64,000 nucleotides of DNA from Rhizobium sp. CCGE 510 (GCF_000292525.1 NZ_AEYF01000018.1:1-64000), one strand, 5' to 3'; positions 1 through 9,187 are shown, counted from the first letter of the stretch. The notes: generated by a model from the sequence alone, not told the origin. A program made the numbers and translations.

Positions 1-237
1 GAGCTTGCCGATCCGCCGGCGCCTTTCGTGCGCCATGTCGTTGGCGGTCATCGCCCAATAGCCCTCGGCATCGGGCAATTCCTGATCGTGCCAGTAGTTG
101 CGTTTGATCTCCCGGGAGATGGTCGCACGGTCCCGGCCAAGGCGTCTGGCGATCTCAGACTGGCTAAACTTCTGATCCAACATCCTGGAAATCGATCGGC
201 GTTCGTCAAAACTCAAATGCGAAAAGGTACGGCTCAA
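1..237 (-). CDS. IS30-family transposase, N-terminal part (runs off the window)
   Basis: The minus strand reads an open frame of 79 codons that leaves the window at position 1. It begins LSRTFSHLSFDERR and continues with a helix-turn-helix of the IS30 type (SEIARRLGRDRATISREIKR), the DNA-binding domain at the N-terminus of IS30 transposases. The DDE catalytic domain would lie outside the window, so it cannot be seen whether the element is intact. I chose a TTG at 235-237 as start because an ATG three bases upstream in another frame is followed at once by a stop; the start is uncertain. The terminal inverted repeat should lie just to the right, between about 240 and 300, but I could not define it. 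Family assignment is good, element boundaries are not known. Confidence 0.75.
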   Translation of the reverse strand, partial: MSRTFSHLSFDERRSISRMLDQKFSQSEIARRLGRDRATISREIKRNYWHDQELPDAEGYWAMTANDMAHERRRRIGKL

Positions 238-513
238 ACCATGGCTCCCGAAAAGCAGGCAGCTTAGCGCCTTTGTTGCAGTTCGAGATAGAATGTGCCC
301 GGCTACATACCAATATCGCATAAGACAGATTATGGAACAATAGGATGCCATTTGATTACAATCACATACCGTCGTCATCCATCTGAGCGTCCCACTCTTT
401 CAAACCAGTTTTCGCGAGTTTGCCTTTTGAAGCACATCGTCCGGACGATCCCTCGTAGGTCAGACTGTTGCTTCACTAGCGTTCGATGGAAAGCTGCCCG
501 TGGCTCGACGCGG

Positions 514-2664
514 TTACTCCTCAGGTGTTGGGATGACTTTTGATGGCCTTTGTAGTTCCGCGGCAGCGGCGGAAGCTGCTGCATCTCCCGTTCCGCTGGA
601 AACATGGACGGTCGGCGTTGCAAACTGGATGCCTTTTTCCGCGAATGTCTTCTTGAGCATGGCAAGGGCCTTGCGGCGAACGCCGAATTGTTCGCCGGGT
701 TTGGCCATGAATTTCAGCCGAATTTGCACACCGTAATCGGCCATCTGCTCGATGCCTTGCATTTTCAAGGGCTCGATGATGTTGGGTCCGAGTTCGGCAT
801 CTTCCAGAAGCTCGACGCCGATGCGCTTGATGGTCTTGCGGACTTCCTCAAGGTCGCTGTCATAGTTCAGGGTAAGCGTAATGATGTCGATCACCCAGTC
901 GCGGCTGAGGTTCTGCACCGCGCCGAGTTCGCCGAAGGGAACGATGGTGACCGGACCGCGATGGTGTCGCAGGCGGATGGATCGCAGCGAGAAACCTTCG
1001 ACCGTCCCTTTGTATTTTGCCGCCTGAATGTACTCACCGATGCGAAAGGCATCGTCGAACAGATAAAAGACGCCGGAGATGATGTCCTTGACCAGTGTTT
1101 GTGCACCGAAACCGACGGCTATGCCGACGACGCCGGCGCCGGCCAGCAGCGGTCCGATCTGAATGCCGACGGCATCCAGGATCATCAGGAAGCCGACAGC
1201 CCCGATCGCCAGAAACAGCACGTTGCGAAGGATCGGAAGCAGCGTATTCAACCGCTGACGTCGACGCACGTCGGGTCCATCCTGATGCCCCGCCTCCGCA
1301 CTTCGCGACGCTACCGCCATCTGGCTGTCGATCAGCGTGCTTGCGAGCTTCCAGATGACGTCGGTCACCAGCAGCACGATAACGATACGGATTCCTGCGC
1401 GGATCAAACGTGTGGTCACCGTTTCGGCTGCGGCAAGGTCACTGAGATTGACATTCCACGAACGGGCAATGAGCAGCGCGGCGACCACGATGAGGCCGTT
1501 ACGCAGCGTTTGCATGATGACCACCGACCATCCGACGATGGCTGGATCCTCGACGGCGTGCTCGCCGCCGGATCGTATAATGCGACCAATGATATCACGA
1601 GCCACGGCAACGGTGAGCGGCAGAAGCGCCATGACGATCAACGTCCAGAACGCTCCGCGGAGCCCGGACACCCATAACAGCCATGATAGTACGATGCTCG
1701 CGCTGAAGCCGACACAGACCAGCCGGTTCACCGGCGGCCCATCAGTACGAAAATGCCGCAGCCAAATCATGGCGATCAGCGTGATCGAAACGACGCCGAG
1801 CCACGCCGCAGTAAAGAGGTCGACCAGGATGGGCGAAGCCCCGATGGTCTGGAACACCTCCATTATCGCCCAGCCAGCCGCCAGCACGGCGACGATTGCG
1901 AGGAGCCAATAGTACCAGAACCAGGCAAGCGAGGTAGCAAGTGTCAGAAGCCGCATATGCGGCAGCCGTGCGCCGGGCGCGATGACGATGCGGCCCACAA
2001 GCACGCCAAGGCGCATCATCAGCGCCGCTGATAGCAGAATGAGCGCAATATCGCGAAAGACGGCAGGCCATGGAAAGAGGATAAACGCGCCGAGGCTGCC
2101 GATCAGGTAACCGGCCAACGCGAGAAGGCCCATTGAAAGCCGGCTCGCATGCAGCTTGATCCGCTGCCGCACGGTGTCGGCAGGCGCGGTCAGCACAAAA
2201 TGAAGCAGCCCTCGCCCGGACCACCAGGCAAGGCGCTGCGCAGCGAATCCGCCTGCTATGAACAGCGTAACCGCCAGGACCAGTCCGACAGCATCGATAC
2301 GATCATCCGTTTGGAAGACCCGGATCGCTGTTTGGATCTGCCCAGGAAGGGTCGGGACTGCATCGACGAGTATGAGCAACCTTTGGCGCAAATCCTGTAA
2401 TGCGGTGGCAATCGACGGCGATTCCGCCTCTTGCGGGTCTGCTGCCGGTTGTGTCGGTTCCTGAGTGCCGGGGACGATCCGATTGACCAGCGCACGTCCG
2501 GCATCATCATTCGGCAATTCGATGATAACCCGGATCGGTCCCGAGGAATTGGTCGGTTCGGCCGCTGTGGCGCCTGTTACGCTCGCGAGCAGAAGCGTCG
2601 AAAATACCACCGCCAGGAATGGGAACACTTTGCCGAAAAAATGACGGTCGTCGTTGATGCGCAT
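514..2664 (-). CDS. MscS-family mechanosensitive ion channel
   Basis: A 716-residue inner-membrane protein. The chosen ATG at 2664 gives an N-terminal signal peptide (about residues 1-34, ending ATAAEP); a TTG 26 codons upstream would bury that signal. A periplasmic stretch is followed by about ten hydrophobic segments. The MscS pore helix and beta domain lie at about residues 490-685, with the glycine/alanine-rich pore motif GAGVVGIAVGFGAQTLVKDI near 510 followed by SGVFYLFDD. The large N-terminal part makes it one of the long MscS homologues rather than the 286-residue E. coli MscS. Such channels open on membrane tension and release solutes after hypo-osmotic shock. It stands alone, with the IS30 fragment downstream and an epoxide hydrolase gene on the same strand upstream. 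No promoter was recognised. Confidence 0.9.
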   Translation of the reverse strand: MRINDDRHFFGKVFPFLAVVFSTLLLASVTGATAAEPTNSSGPIRVIIELPNDDAGRALVNRIVPGTQEPTQPAADPQEAESPSIATALQDLRQRLLILVDAVPTLPGQIQTAIRVFQTDDRIDAVGLVLAVTLFIAGGFAAQRLAWWSGRGLLHFVLTAPADTVRQRIKLHASRLSMGLLALAGYLIGSLGAFILFPWPAVFRDIALILLSAALMMRLGVLVGRIVIAPGARLPHMRLLTLATSLAWFWYYWLLAIVAVLAAGWAIMEVFQTIGASPILVDLFTAAWLGVVSITLIAMIWLRHFRTDGPPVNRLVCVGFSASIVLSWLLWVSGLRGAFWTLIVMALLPLTVAVARDIIGRIIRSGGEHAVEDPAIVGWSVVIMQTLRNGLIVVAALLIARSWNVNLSDLAAAETVTTRLIRAGIRIVIVLLVTDVIWKLASTLIDSQMAVASRSAEAGHQDGPDVRRRQRLNTLLPILRNVLFLAIGAVGFLMILDAVGIQIGPLLAGAGVVGIAVGFGAQTLVKDIISGVFYLFDDAFRIGEYIQAAKYKGTVEGFSLRSIRLRHHRGPVTIVPFGELGAVQNLSRDWVIDIITLTLNYDSDLEEVRKTIKRIGVELLEDAELGPNIIEPLKMQGIEQMADYGVQIRLKFMAKPGEQFGVRRKALAMLKKTFAEKGIQFATPTVHVSSGTGDAAASAAAAELQRPSKVIPTPEE

Positions 2665-2876
2665 GTAGCCGTGGTCCCCGCGAAGTTGGCGTCGCTTCTG
2701 CTTGGTTGGTAGCAACTTCGGACTTTGTGAAGCGTTGCACAATCAACGTCAATCGACGAACCCGTCTGCGGACACAAACCTGATCAATGCCCGATGCGAG
2801 GATCAGCGACTGGTCCGTGAACTCGTCGCTTGATCACTGGCGGTCAACGCTATGTCGCCCCGCCCCCATCGGCGGC

Positions 2877-4187
2877 TCACGACCGCACGGTCTTGAACCC
2901 TGCCCTGATCTCCTGACTGAAGAGTTCCGGCTCCTCCCAGGCCGCGAAGTGGCCACCCTCGGAGACGCGGTTGTAGTAGATGAGCTTCGGATAGGCCTTC
3001 GACAACCACTTCTTTGGCGGCTTGTAGACCTCTCCGGGGAATATGGTGACGGCGACCGGTACTTTGACCGCCGTGAGCTGCGCGCCCGCCATGGCGTTTT
3101 CCCAATAGATACGGCCACTTGAGGTACCCGTGTTCGTCAGCCAGTACAGCGTGATGTTGTCGAGAATGGCATCCTTGCCAAGCGCCTGTTCCGGATCGCC
3201 TCGGGTAAACACCCAGTCAGCAATCTTGTCGTAAAGCCAGGCGGCGAGGCCAACCGGAGAATCCGCAATGCCGTAACCGACCGTCTCCGGACGCGTGCTC
3301 ATGAGTGCCGCATAGCCGAAGCCATTGTTGAGGAAGTCCCGCGCCTCGTCGAAGACGACCTTCTCGTCCGCAGACAGGCTGTCCGGAGCCGGTCCTCCAT
3401 TTTTTAGAGCTTGGGCTGCATCGGATGGGAACGTCGTGGCCCGCTCGACCCTGTTGACGTGGATCGCGAGCAGCCCATCGGGCGCCTGGCGCCCCAAGGC
3501 GTCGCTGATAATCGCGCCCCAGTCGCCGCCTTGCGCGACATAGCTGATATAGTCGAGCCGCTTCATCAGCACATCCCAGGCAGCCGCTATCCGCTGCGGG
3601 TTCCAACCCGTCGCCGGAGGTTTCCCGGAGAAGCCGAACCCCGGAATCGAAGGGATAACCAGGTGGAAGGCGTCCTCCGCCGAGCCGCCGTGCGCCGTCG
3701 GGTCCGTGAGCGGTCCGATGACATCAAGCAACTCGAACACCGAACCCGGCCAGCCATGGGTCATGATCAACGGCAGCGCGTTTTCATGGCGGGAACGGAC
3801 ATGAATGAAATGGATGTCCAGTCCGTCGATATTTGTGAGAAATTGCGGAAAACCATTCAGCCTGCTCTCTGCCTTGCGCCAGTCGTAGGACGACTGCCAG
3901 TAGCCCACCAGCTCCTTTAGCCTCGCGGGCTGGACGCCCTGCGAACGATCCGTGACGGTTTCGCCGTCGGGCCATCGAGTTTCGGCAAGTCGCCGCCTAA
4001 GATCGGCGAGCGCTCCCTCGGAAACCTCGGCCTTGAACGGTCGGATCTCCGCGGCTGCGGCGGCGGTGACCTCGGCAGCCTCTGACGCAAGCGGAAGGAG
4101 AACGGTGGATATGCCGACCGCGGCACTTCCCCGCAGCAGCGAGCGTCGCGACATAGGCCTGTGGTTCAAAGAAGTCAGCAGTGCCAT
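2877..4187 (-). CDS. Tat-exported epoxide hydrolase, EHN domain family
   Basis: A 436-residue alpha/beta hydrolase of the microsomal/soluble epoxide hydrolase type. A twin-arginine signal (SRRSLLRG, residues 13-20) and hydrophobic stretch point to folded export to the periplasm. The epoxide hydrolase N-terminal (EHN) domain covers about residues 48-155, including the family signature RWPD. The oxyanion motif HGWPGS is at 144-149, the nucleophile is Asp222 in QGGDWGA, and the general base is the His near residue 413 in EGGHFAAWEEP. It should open epoxides to diols; the natural substrate is unknown. The ATG at 4187 has AAAGGA upstream at good spacing, better than the upstream in-frame codon at 4259. 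A second hydrolase gene lies divergently across 324 bp. Confidence 0.9.
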   Translation of the reverse strand: MALLTSLNHRPMSRRSLLRGSAAVGISTVLLPLASEAAEVTAAAAAEIRPFKAEVSEGALADLRRRLAETRWPDGETVTDRSQGVQPARLKELVGYWQSSYDWRKAESRLNGFPQFLTNIDGLDIHFIHVRSRHENALPLIMTHGWPGSVFELLDVIGPLTDPTAHGGSAEDAFHLVIPSIPGFGFSGKPPATGWNPQRIAAAWDVLMKRLDYISYVAQGGDWGAIISDALGRQAPDGLLAIHVNRVERATTFPSDAAQALKNGGPAPDSLSADEKVVFDEARDFLNNGFGYAALMSTRPETVGYGIADSPVGLAAWLYDKIADWVFTRGDPEQALGKDAILDNITLYWLTNTGTSSGRIYWENAMAGAQLTAVKVPVAVTIFPGEVYKPPKKWLSKAYPKLIYYNRVSEGGHFAAWEEPELFSQEIRAGFKTVRS

Positions 4188-4511
4188 GACGTGTGTCCTT
4201 TCATGACATCGAGGGTCAACGGACAGGTTCGACAAGGGCTGTGCCCTTGGTGACCACATGGTTCAATTCGGTCAGACATATCAGTTATTCCTTATACTGT
4301 CGCCCGACGCTCTGCGTTCCGCATCCATGCGCCAACGAGCTTTCTCAAATTGGCGGCCGGTAGCTTATTTGGGTGGGTCGACGGAGCGCCGACACCTTGG
4401 GAAATCGAGAGGTTTCCTCTCATTTTCCTCGGCTACCTCGCGCTGATGACGTGGCCATATATTTGCCTAGACCGGGCGCAGTGGGGCCCGTCGCTCAGGA
4501 AAGGATCTCGT
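4188..4511. other. Divergent intergenic region between two hydrolase genes
   Basis: A 324-bp gap between the divergent epoxide hydrolase and alpha/beta hydrolase genes. It must hold both promoters. The frame of the rightward gene stays open through much of it, from about 4350, but that extension has no ribosome binding site or recognisable domain and I do not count it as coding. No clear operator or terminator was seen. Confidence 0.4.
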
Positions 4512-5462
4512 ATGTTTGAAAACAAAGCCGCAAATATCCCCGCATCGGCCGGAGCTGCTTCATCCCTCCCCCTCGGCGAAGTCTTGGCGTCCGCAGAAAC
4601 GCCGCACTGCGACATCGACTTCATCGAGATCGATAAGTTCCTCACGCTGAGAAGAATGATTGTTCGCGCCCCGGACTCAAAAGGCACTGTGCTTTTCCTG
4701 CATGGGTTTCCGGAAACGCTGACGGTCTGGAAGCATATCGCGAGCACGCTTGCTCGCGACTATGACGTTCACGCCTATGATTGGCCGGGCTACGGCCAGT
4801 CGTCGCGCCCGATCCTGCAACGGTTTTCCTACGCGCCGCAAGCCTACGCGGCGGTGTTGAAGGCCTATATCGAGAGGGCAGGCATCGACCGGTCGAACCT
4901 CGTGATCTATGCGACCGATATTGCCGCCCTCCCCGTTCTTCTTCTTGATCTCGATGAGCCGGCGATTGCCAGGCGGATCATCGTCGGAGACTTCGCGCCG
5001 TTCGACCGGCCGCAATACATGTGGGAGAGCCTGCAAAACCTCAAGGCCGAGCCGACCGCCTCGCCGACCCGAGCCTATATGAACAAGACAAGCGACGAGA
5101 TCCTTCAGAACGTGCACAGACGCGGCCTGTCGCCCGTCGAGCAATTCGATCTGCCGACCGACGTCCAGCGGGACATGGCCCATTCGTGGAGCCTTGACGA
5201 TATGACGTCAGCGGACGCCTTTGCCTACTACTACGCAAATTTCACGCGCGACCAGAACGTCCTCGAGGCCAACCTCGACCGACTGAAGACGCCGGTCAAG
5301 TTGATCTGGGGCGAAAAGGACGTCTATATCAAAAAGGAAATGGGCATGGAGTTCGCTGCCAGGATCGGTGAGAAAATCGATATCCTGCCGGGTATCGGCC
5401 ACTTTCCACATCTTCAAAATCCGGAACATACGGTTGAAAAGATTCGCGCATCATTCAGATAA
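4512..5462 (+). CDS. Alpha/beta hydrolase, haloalkane dehalogenase/epoxide hydrolase-like
   Basis: A 316-residue cytoplasmic alpha/beta hydrolase. The oxyanion motif HGFPE is at residues 64-68, the strand and turn YDWPGYGQSS at 89-98, the nucleophile elbow reads YATDIAA with Asp136 as presumed nucleophile, and the C-terminal base His lies near 297 in GIGHFPHLQ. An Asp nucleophile is what haloalkane dehalogenases and epoxide hydrolases use; the elbow has Ala instead of the usual Gly on both sides, so substrate class is open. The ATG at 4512 follows AAGGA at about seven bases and was preferred over longer in-frame starts. The last 12 bases overlap the end of the convergent LysR gene. The neighbouring epoxide hydrolase suggests a shared detoxification or catabolic role (inference). 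Confidence 0.85.
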   Translation: MFENKAANIPASAGAASSLPLGEVLASAETPHCDIDFIEIDKFLTLRRMIVRAPDSKGTVLFLHGFPETLTVWKHIASTLARDYDVHAYDWPGYGQSSRPILQRFSYAPQAYAAVLKAYIERAGIDRSNLVIYATDIAALPVLLLDLDEPAIARRIIVGDFAPFDRPQYMWESLQNLKAEPTASPTRAYMNKTSDEILQNVHRRGLSPVEQFDLPTDVQRDMAHSWSLDDMTSADAFAYYYANFTRDQNVLEANLDRLKTPVKLIWGEKDVYIKKEMGMEFAARIGEKIDILPGIGHFPHLQNPEHTVEKIRASFR

Positions 5463-6365
5463 GGCTTGATTATCTTCCTTCTCCGATCGTGCGCGCAATC
5501 TGGGTAAAGCCCAGTCGACAAAAGCGCGTACCTTCAGCGCAAGAATCCCCTGGCGCGCGTAGACGATATGAATCGGTTGTGGTGCTCCATCGAAATCCCG
5601 CAGAATGGGCACGAGCGCGCCGGACGCCAGCTGGTCCGGAACCTGGTAGTCGAAGAGCCGCGCGATTCCTGCTCCGGCGACGGCTGCTGCGAGGCAGTTC
5701 GCCGCGGTATTCACTTCCAACCGGTTGCGGGGTACCACCTCCACCGGCCTGCCGTCGACGTCAAATGTCCAGAAGAATGTCCGCTTGTTAAAGACGATCC
5801 CGTCGCGATCGATGAGATCGCCCGGGCACTGAGGTTCGCCATGTCGCGCGAGATAGGCAGGGCTCGCGCAGGTCAGCAGGCGGAATTCGCCGATTTTGAC
5901 CGCATGGAGGAAGCTGTCAGCGAGGTCGCCGAGACGGATGGCGATATCCACCTGCTCGGACACGAGATCGACTGTGCGGTCGAGCGATAGCAGATTCAGC
6001 GACACCTGCGGATATTTATCCATGAAGCTGAGCGCAACCGGCAGGACGTAGCGGTTCCCATATTCGATCGGCATCGTGATCGTCAGCGCGCCTCTGGGCG
6101 TCTGGTATTCGCCCGACGCCCTTCGCTCCGCCTCCTCGAGATCCGCAATGATTTTTCGGGCAGCGTCGACATAGTCGCGGCCGGCATCGGTGAGCTGAAG
6201 ATTGCGGCTGGTTCGGACGATGAGGTTTGCGCCAAGATGGCGTTCAAGCTCGGCTACCTTGCGGCTGACGCTGGGCAAGGGCGCGTTCAACCTCCTGCTG
6301 CCGGCCGAGATGCTTCCGGCGTCGACGACGGCCAGCAATATGCGCATCGCTTCGAGACGATCCAT
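5451..6365 (-). CDS. LysR-family transcriptional regulator
   Basis: A 304-residue LysR-type regulator. The winged helix-turn-helix occupies about residues 1-60 (MDRLEAMRILLAVVDAGS start, then SAGSRRLNAPLPSVSRKVAELE) and a periplasmic-binding-protein-like effector domain follows from about 90 to 290. The N-terminal wording MDRLEAM and the substrate domain beginning GALTITMPIEYG are typical of the DsdC/CrgA-type group that includes many regulators of small reductases and hydrolases. It runs convergent to the alpha/beta hydrolase and overlaps its 3' end by 12 bases, so regulation of that gene is possible but not shown: the LysR gene is not divergent from it. Effector unknown. Confidence 0.9.
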   Translation of the reverse strand: MDRLEAMRILLAVVDAGSISAGSRRLNAPLPSVSRKVAELERHLGANLIVRTSRNLQLTDAGRDYVDAARKIIADLEEAERRASGEYQTPRGALTITMPIEYGNRYVLPVALSFMDKYPQVSLNLLSLDRTVDLVSEQVDIAIRLGDLADSFLHAVKIGEFRLLTCASPAYLARHGEPQCPGDLIDRDGIVFNKRTFFWTFDVDGRPVEVVPRNRLEVNTAANCLAAAVAGAGIARLFDYQVPDQLASGALVPILRDFDGAPQPIHIVYARQGILALKVRAFVDWALPRLRARSEKEDNQALSE

Positions 6366-6443
6366 CGGCCACCGCCCCTAAGATATCGCTTCTGCTCATC
6401 ATCGGTCAGCAGACTATGACGTTGCCCCGAACCGCAGGCAATC

Positions 6444-7136
6444 CTAATCCAGCAGCCTGCGTATGGCCATGATCCCCTTTGCAGCATCCGACCAGGATTG
6501 ACGCCAGATCAAAACGCCGACGCTGAGCACGGTCGCGACAATGAAGGGGATTGGTCCAATGAACCAGAATGCGGCAGCGACGGTGAAGTAGTAGGACCGG
6601 ACGCCGACGCTGAACGATCGAAGAGCCGGGTTCAAGACCAAGGTCAGGGCGTTTGTCCAGCTGACGATGTCCCTGTCCTCATCGCGCGAAGGGCTCGCCC
6701 CGATCGCCGCAAGGCAATAGTTGATCTGCCGGACCGCCCAGATGAAATCGGACAGGCCACGCAACAGCGTCGCCATGATCAAGAGAACCTTGCACTGGAA
6801 AAACCAGGCGGGATCCTGCGCCGCAAACATCGCGATCAGGCCGCCGCCCGATCCATAATTCGGTTCCATGAACAGCGCACCGCTGAGCCCGACGATGACG
6901 ATGAGATTGGCCGATCCGAAGAAGGATGCCGAATTGATCGTGTGCCCGAGGATCGCCGCGTCGCCGATGAAGTTGTTGTCTCGCGTCAGCACCTCGCGCA
7001 TCCAGGCCGCTCGAATGCGCACCATGTCGACGGAAAGACTGTCGTTCCGCCGCGGCCACCCCATTGCCATCAAGGGCTCGAGTGCCACCCAGACGAGAAG
7101 AAAGAATACGATCGCCGCGACGTTCAAAAAATCCAT
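6444..7136 (-). CDS. DUF599 family membrane protein
   Basis: A 230-residue integral membrane protein of the DUF599 family, recognised from the opening MDFLNVAAIVFFLLVWVALE and the central conserved block around FFGSANLIVIVGLSGALF, the NYCLAAIGA segment and the C-terminal YYFTVAAAFWF. About four to five hydrophobic helices can be seen. No biochemical role is known for the family. The ATG at 7136 has GGGGGA six to seven bases upstream, so the 12-codon longer frame was not used. It is followed after about 80 bases by the LysR gene on the same strand; co-transcription is possible. Confidence 0.85.
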   Translation of the reverse strand: MDFLNVAAIVFFLLVWVALEPLMAMGWPRRNDSLSVDMVRIRAAWMREVLTRDNNFIGDAAILGHTINSASFFGSANLIVIVGLSGALFMEPNYGSGGGLIAMFAAQDPAWFFQCKVLLIMATLLRGLSDFIWAVRQINYCLAAIGASPSRDEDRDIVSWTNALTLVLNPALRSFSVGVRSYYFTVAAAFWFIGPIPFIVATVLSVGVLIWRQSWSDAAKGIMAIRRLLD

Positions 7137-7396
7137 GGTGTCCCCCGAACTGAATGGCGTTTTTCCAAACACTACTTCGAGGGAACGGCGGCTCCAAGCG
7201 TCTATCGTCGTCCCCGGGTTCCTTCGCTGCGCATGAGGGCCGAGCGGCTACGCGTCGCGAGCCTGTATGGCGGTCTCGGGCCGCACGGACGACGAAGATT
7301 AAAAAAGTCGATTTGCGTCCGGTCGAAAGGCGATTAAGATCGGGTGGCACCAGCCGCGTGACGTGGTCAACCGGCAGGTCAGACTGGGGATACGGA

Positions 7397-7885
7397 ATGG
7401 ACCTTGCCGAAGAGCCTGGCATCTTCACGTGGGATTTGGCGACCGACACGGTTTACGCGGATTCGGCGCTGGCAAACCTCTTTGGGCTTGATACGGAGCA
7501 GACCATCTCGGGGCTGCCGATCATAAAATACCTCGACAGGATTCACCCGGACGACAAGGCATCTGTGGCCAAGGCGATTTCAGACTCTGTGATCACTGGA
7601 AATCCCTATCGCCATGACTATCGGGTATTTGACCGAAGCGGGCAAATCGTAGCCGTGGCCGCCTTCGGCCGTTGCTTCAGGGATGCAGCCGGAAACCCGT
7701 CGCACTATGCGGGCATCGTGTTTCGGTCGAATGATCACGTCCAGCAAGACGACTTGTTTGCTCACTGCAGGGAGGCGCTGAAAATTGCGCAGTCATCCGG
7801 CCTGCAGACGACGGCCGCTGCGCTTGAAGCGATTCTGAATGAGCTTGCCAAGCAGAAACCTTCCGAGGTTATGCCCATTCATTGA
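7397..7885 (+). CDS. PAS-domain protein (PAS fold 3), no output domain
   Basis: A 162-residue protein made of essentially one PAS domain. After a short lead, residues about 8-115 show the PAS_3 pattern: FTWDLATDTVYADSALANLF, then the IHPDD turn that is typical of this fold, YRHDYRVFDRSGQ and a final beta strand ending YAGIVF. A roughly 45-residue helical tail follows. There is no kinase, GGDEF or HTH output domain, so it probably acts through a partner protein. The ATG at 7397 has GGGGA seven bases upstream; the frame is open well before that but the upstream part has no domain. Ligand or partner unknown. Confidence 0.8.
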   Translation: MDLAEEPGIFTWDLATDTVYADSALANLFGLDTEQTISGLPIIKYLDRIHPDDKASVAKAISDSVITGNPYRHDYRVFDRSGQIVAVAAFGRCFRDAAGNPSHYAGIVFRSNDHVQQDDLFAHCREALKIAQSSGLQTTAAALEAILNELAKQKPSEVMPIH

Positions 7886-7947
7886 TTCCCCTCCCGCACT
7901 GGTTTCGCTGATTCAGCTCTTACCCCTACCGCTGGTCCCTCAACCGG

Positions 7948-8328
7948 TCACCGCCGCCTTGCCTCCCAGGCATGGCCGGCAGATCCGGCAAACAGCAGGT
8001 CGAACGGCAGGCGTCGAACTAGTCTGGCAGCAACGAAGGTCGCAGCGATCGCCGCGGCGAGCTTCGCCCAAGGATAGTCGCCGAGCTGAACATGGGCGTT
8101 TGCATCGACCGATGTGGCCTTGGCTTTGAGAGCCGCCTCGGCATCCTCGCGCAGCGCGGATATGCGGACGCGCAGCAGCCTTAGCTCCTGGCGCAGGGCG
8201 GTCAGGTCTTGATCGGCTTTTTCACGCGCGGTCTCGGCGGCAGCATCGGCAAACGGCGGTTCACCTTCGGCGATCAGTTCATCGGGGTCGAGCGGCAGGT
8301 GGCCGTCCCGGTTGATTGATGATTGCAT
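7948..8328 (-). CDS. Small ElaB/YqjD/DUF883-like membrane-anchored protein
   Basis: A 126-residue protein with a charged, helical middle (TAREKADQDLTALRQELRLL, likely coiled coil, about residues 40-80) and a C-terminal hydrophobic segment DYPWAKLAAAIAATFVAARL near 100-118. This architecture resembles the ElaB/YqjD/DUF883 proteins, which anchor in the inner membrane by a C-terminal helix and bind ribosomes in E. coli; the match here is by layout and not certain. GGAGG sits eight bases before the ATG at 8328 and only two before the ATG at 8334, so 8328 is taken. It lies downstream of the YflT-like stress gene on the same strand, separated by a terminator-like hairpin. Confidence 0.65.
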   Translation of the reverse strand: MQSSINRDGHLPLDPDELIAEGEPPFADAAAETAREKADQDLTALRQELRLLRVRISALREDAEAALKAKATSVDANAHVQLGDYPWAKLAAAIAATFVAARLVRRLPFDLLFAGSAGHAWEARRR

Positions 8329-8352
8329 GGACATGTCCTCCAATGACGGGTG

Positions 8353-8385
8353 GGAGAAAATAAGGCCCGGCATTGCCGCCGGGCC
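8353..8385 (-). terminator. Rho-independent terminator or attenuator
   Basis: GGCCCGGC at 8364-8371 pairs perfectly with GCCGGGCC at 8378-8385 across a 6-base loop. Read on the minus strand it is followed by TTATTTTCTC. It sits 21 bases after the stop of the stress gene and just before the small membrane protein gene, so it may end transcription or only reduce it. Confidence 0.65.
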
Positions 8386-8405
8386 TCGGGATATTCAGGT
8401 GTCTC

Positions 8406-9098
8406 TCAATGGTCGCGTCGGAAACCCTGGCTCTGATGCGATCCGCCTTGCGACTGGGTTTGCGCCTGGGTTTGCGATTGGCGATTGCCATCCTCCGATG
8501 GCGCGCCGCCACTGCCGCTCAATGTGTAGGCACGCACCTTGGCGCTTCCATGCGCGGCGTCGCGCATCGCGACCGGAGGTGCATCGTCGGAAGGCGACGC
8601 GTCGAATGCACTTTCGGACAACGCGAGGTCTTCCGACGCTTTACCGCCAGAGGATTGGCCGGCAAAACCGGTATTGGATGCGGCTTGCTGCCCGTCCTCC
8701 AAAGACCAGAGGTCCGCCCGCTCATCCATATCGATGCTGCCCTCGTCGTCCAGAATATCGTGGACGGTCTCATAGAGCGCGTTATCGATATCATTGACCT
8801 GGACGAGGAAGCCGCCTCGCCGCAGTCCTTCTGCGTAGACCGCACGATCCTCGTCGGGAAAGAAGAAGTCCGCCAGCGCGTCGAAGAAACCGCTTCGGTC
8901 GTCGCTCATCGTGCCGGCGGTCTTTCCATCCGCCTCATACCCCGGCATCAACCTGATCCTCGCAACCGGCACGCCGGCGTCTTCCAGACGGGACACGGCG
9001 GACTCGGCTTCCGAGCGGCTATCGAAAAATGCCGTGAGGCTGCCGCTCCCTGTCGGGCCTGAGAAAGCTGGATTGGTATCGTTGTAAATGCTGCTCAT
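8406..9098 (-). CDS. YflT/general stress protein 17M-like protein with low-complexity tail
   Basis: A 230-residue soluble protein. Residues about 17-115 resemble the YflT (heat-induced stress protein) domain: SLTAFFDSRSEAESAVSRL then ARIRLMPG, a DALADFFFPDED loop and GGFLVQV. The rest is predicted disordered: an acidic linker and a tail rich in Ser and Gln, with alternating Gln-Ser/Gln-Thr dipeptides and ending FRRDH. GAGGAG lies six bases before the ATG at 9098. A predicted EcfG-type promoter (9163-9187) lies about 65 bases upstream, which fits a general-stress role. Function unknown; family call rests on the N-terminal half only. Confidence 0.75.
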   Translation of the reverse strand: MSSIYNDTNPAFSGPTGSGSLTAFFDSRSEAESAVSRLEDAGVPVARIRLMPGYEADGKTAGTMSDDRSGFFDALADFFFPDEDRAVYAEGLRRGGFLVQVNDIDNALYETVHDILDDEGSIDMDERADLWSLEDGQQAASNTGFAGQSSGGKASEDLALSESAFDASPSDDAPPVAMRDAAHGSAKVRAYTLSGSGGAPSEDGNRQSQTQAQTQSQGGSHQSQGFRRDH

Positions 9099-9162
9099 AG
9101 GAATCTCCTCTCGATGCATAGACCCACGCCGTCGATCCGCCGGCTGGTTTCCTGATCAGAAA

Positions 9163-9187
9163 AACAGGTGGACCACAGGAATGTTCC
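9163..9187 (-). promoter_or_regulatory. Predicted EcfG (general stress sigma factor) promoter, leftward
   Basis: On the minus strand the sequence reads GGAAC (9187-9183), a 16-base spacer, then TGTT (9166-9163). Rhizobial EcfG/RpoE2 promoters have GGAAC-N16/17-cGTT. The site is about 65 bases before the YflT-like gene start. One position of the -10 element differs from consensus. Confidence 0.6.

Noticed and set aside
295..543. Open frame of 82 codons between the IS30 fragment and the MscS gene
   Set aside because: No ribosome binding site, no recognisable family; overlaps the end of the MscS gene.
604..1677. Long open frame on the plus strand opposite the MscS-type gene
   Set aside because: Runs antisense in a high-GC gene, has no domain, no binding site and a composition typical of shadow frames.
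6498..7337. Plus-strand open frame opposite the DUF599 gene
   Set aside because: Charged, domain-free translation; the minus-strand membrane protein is clearly the real gene.
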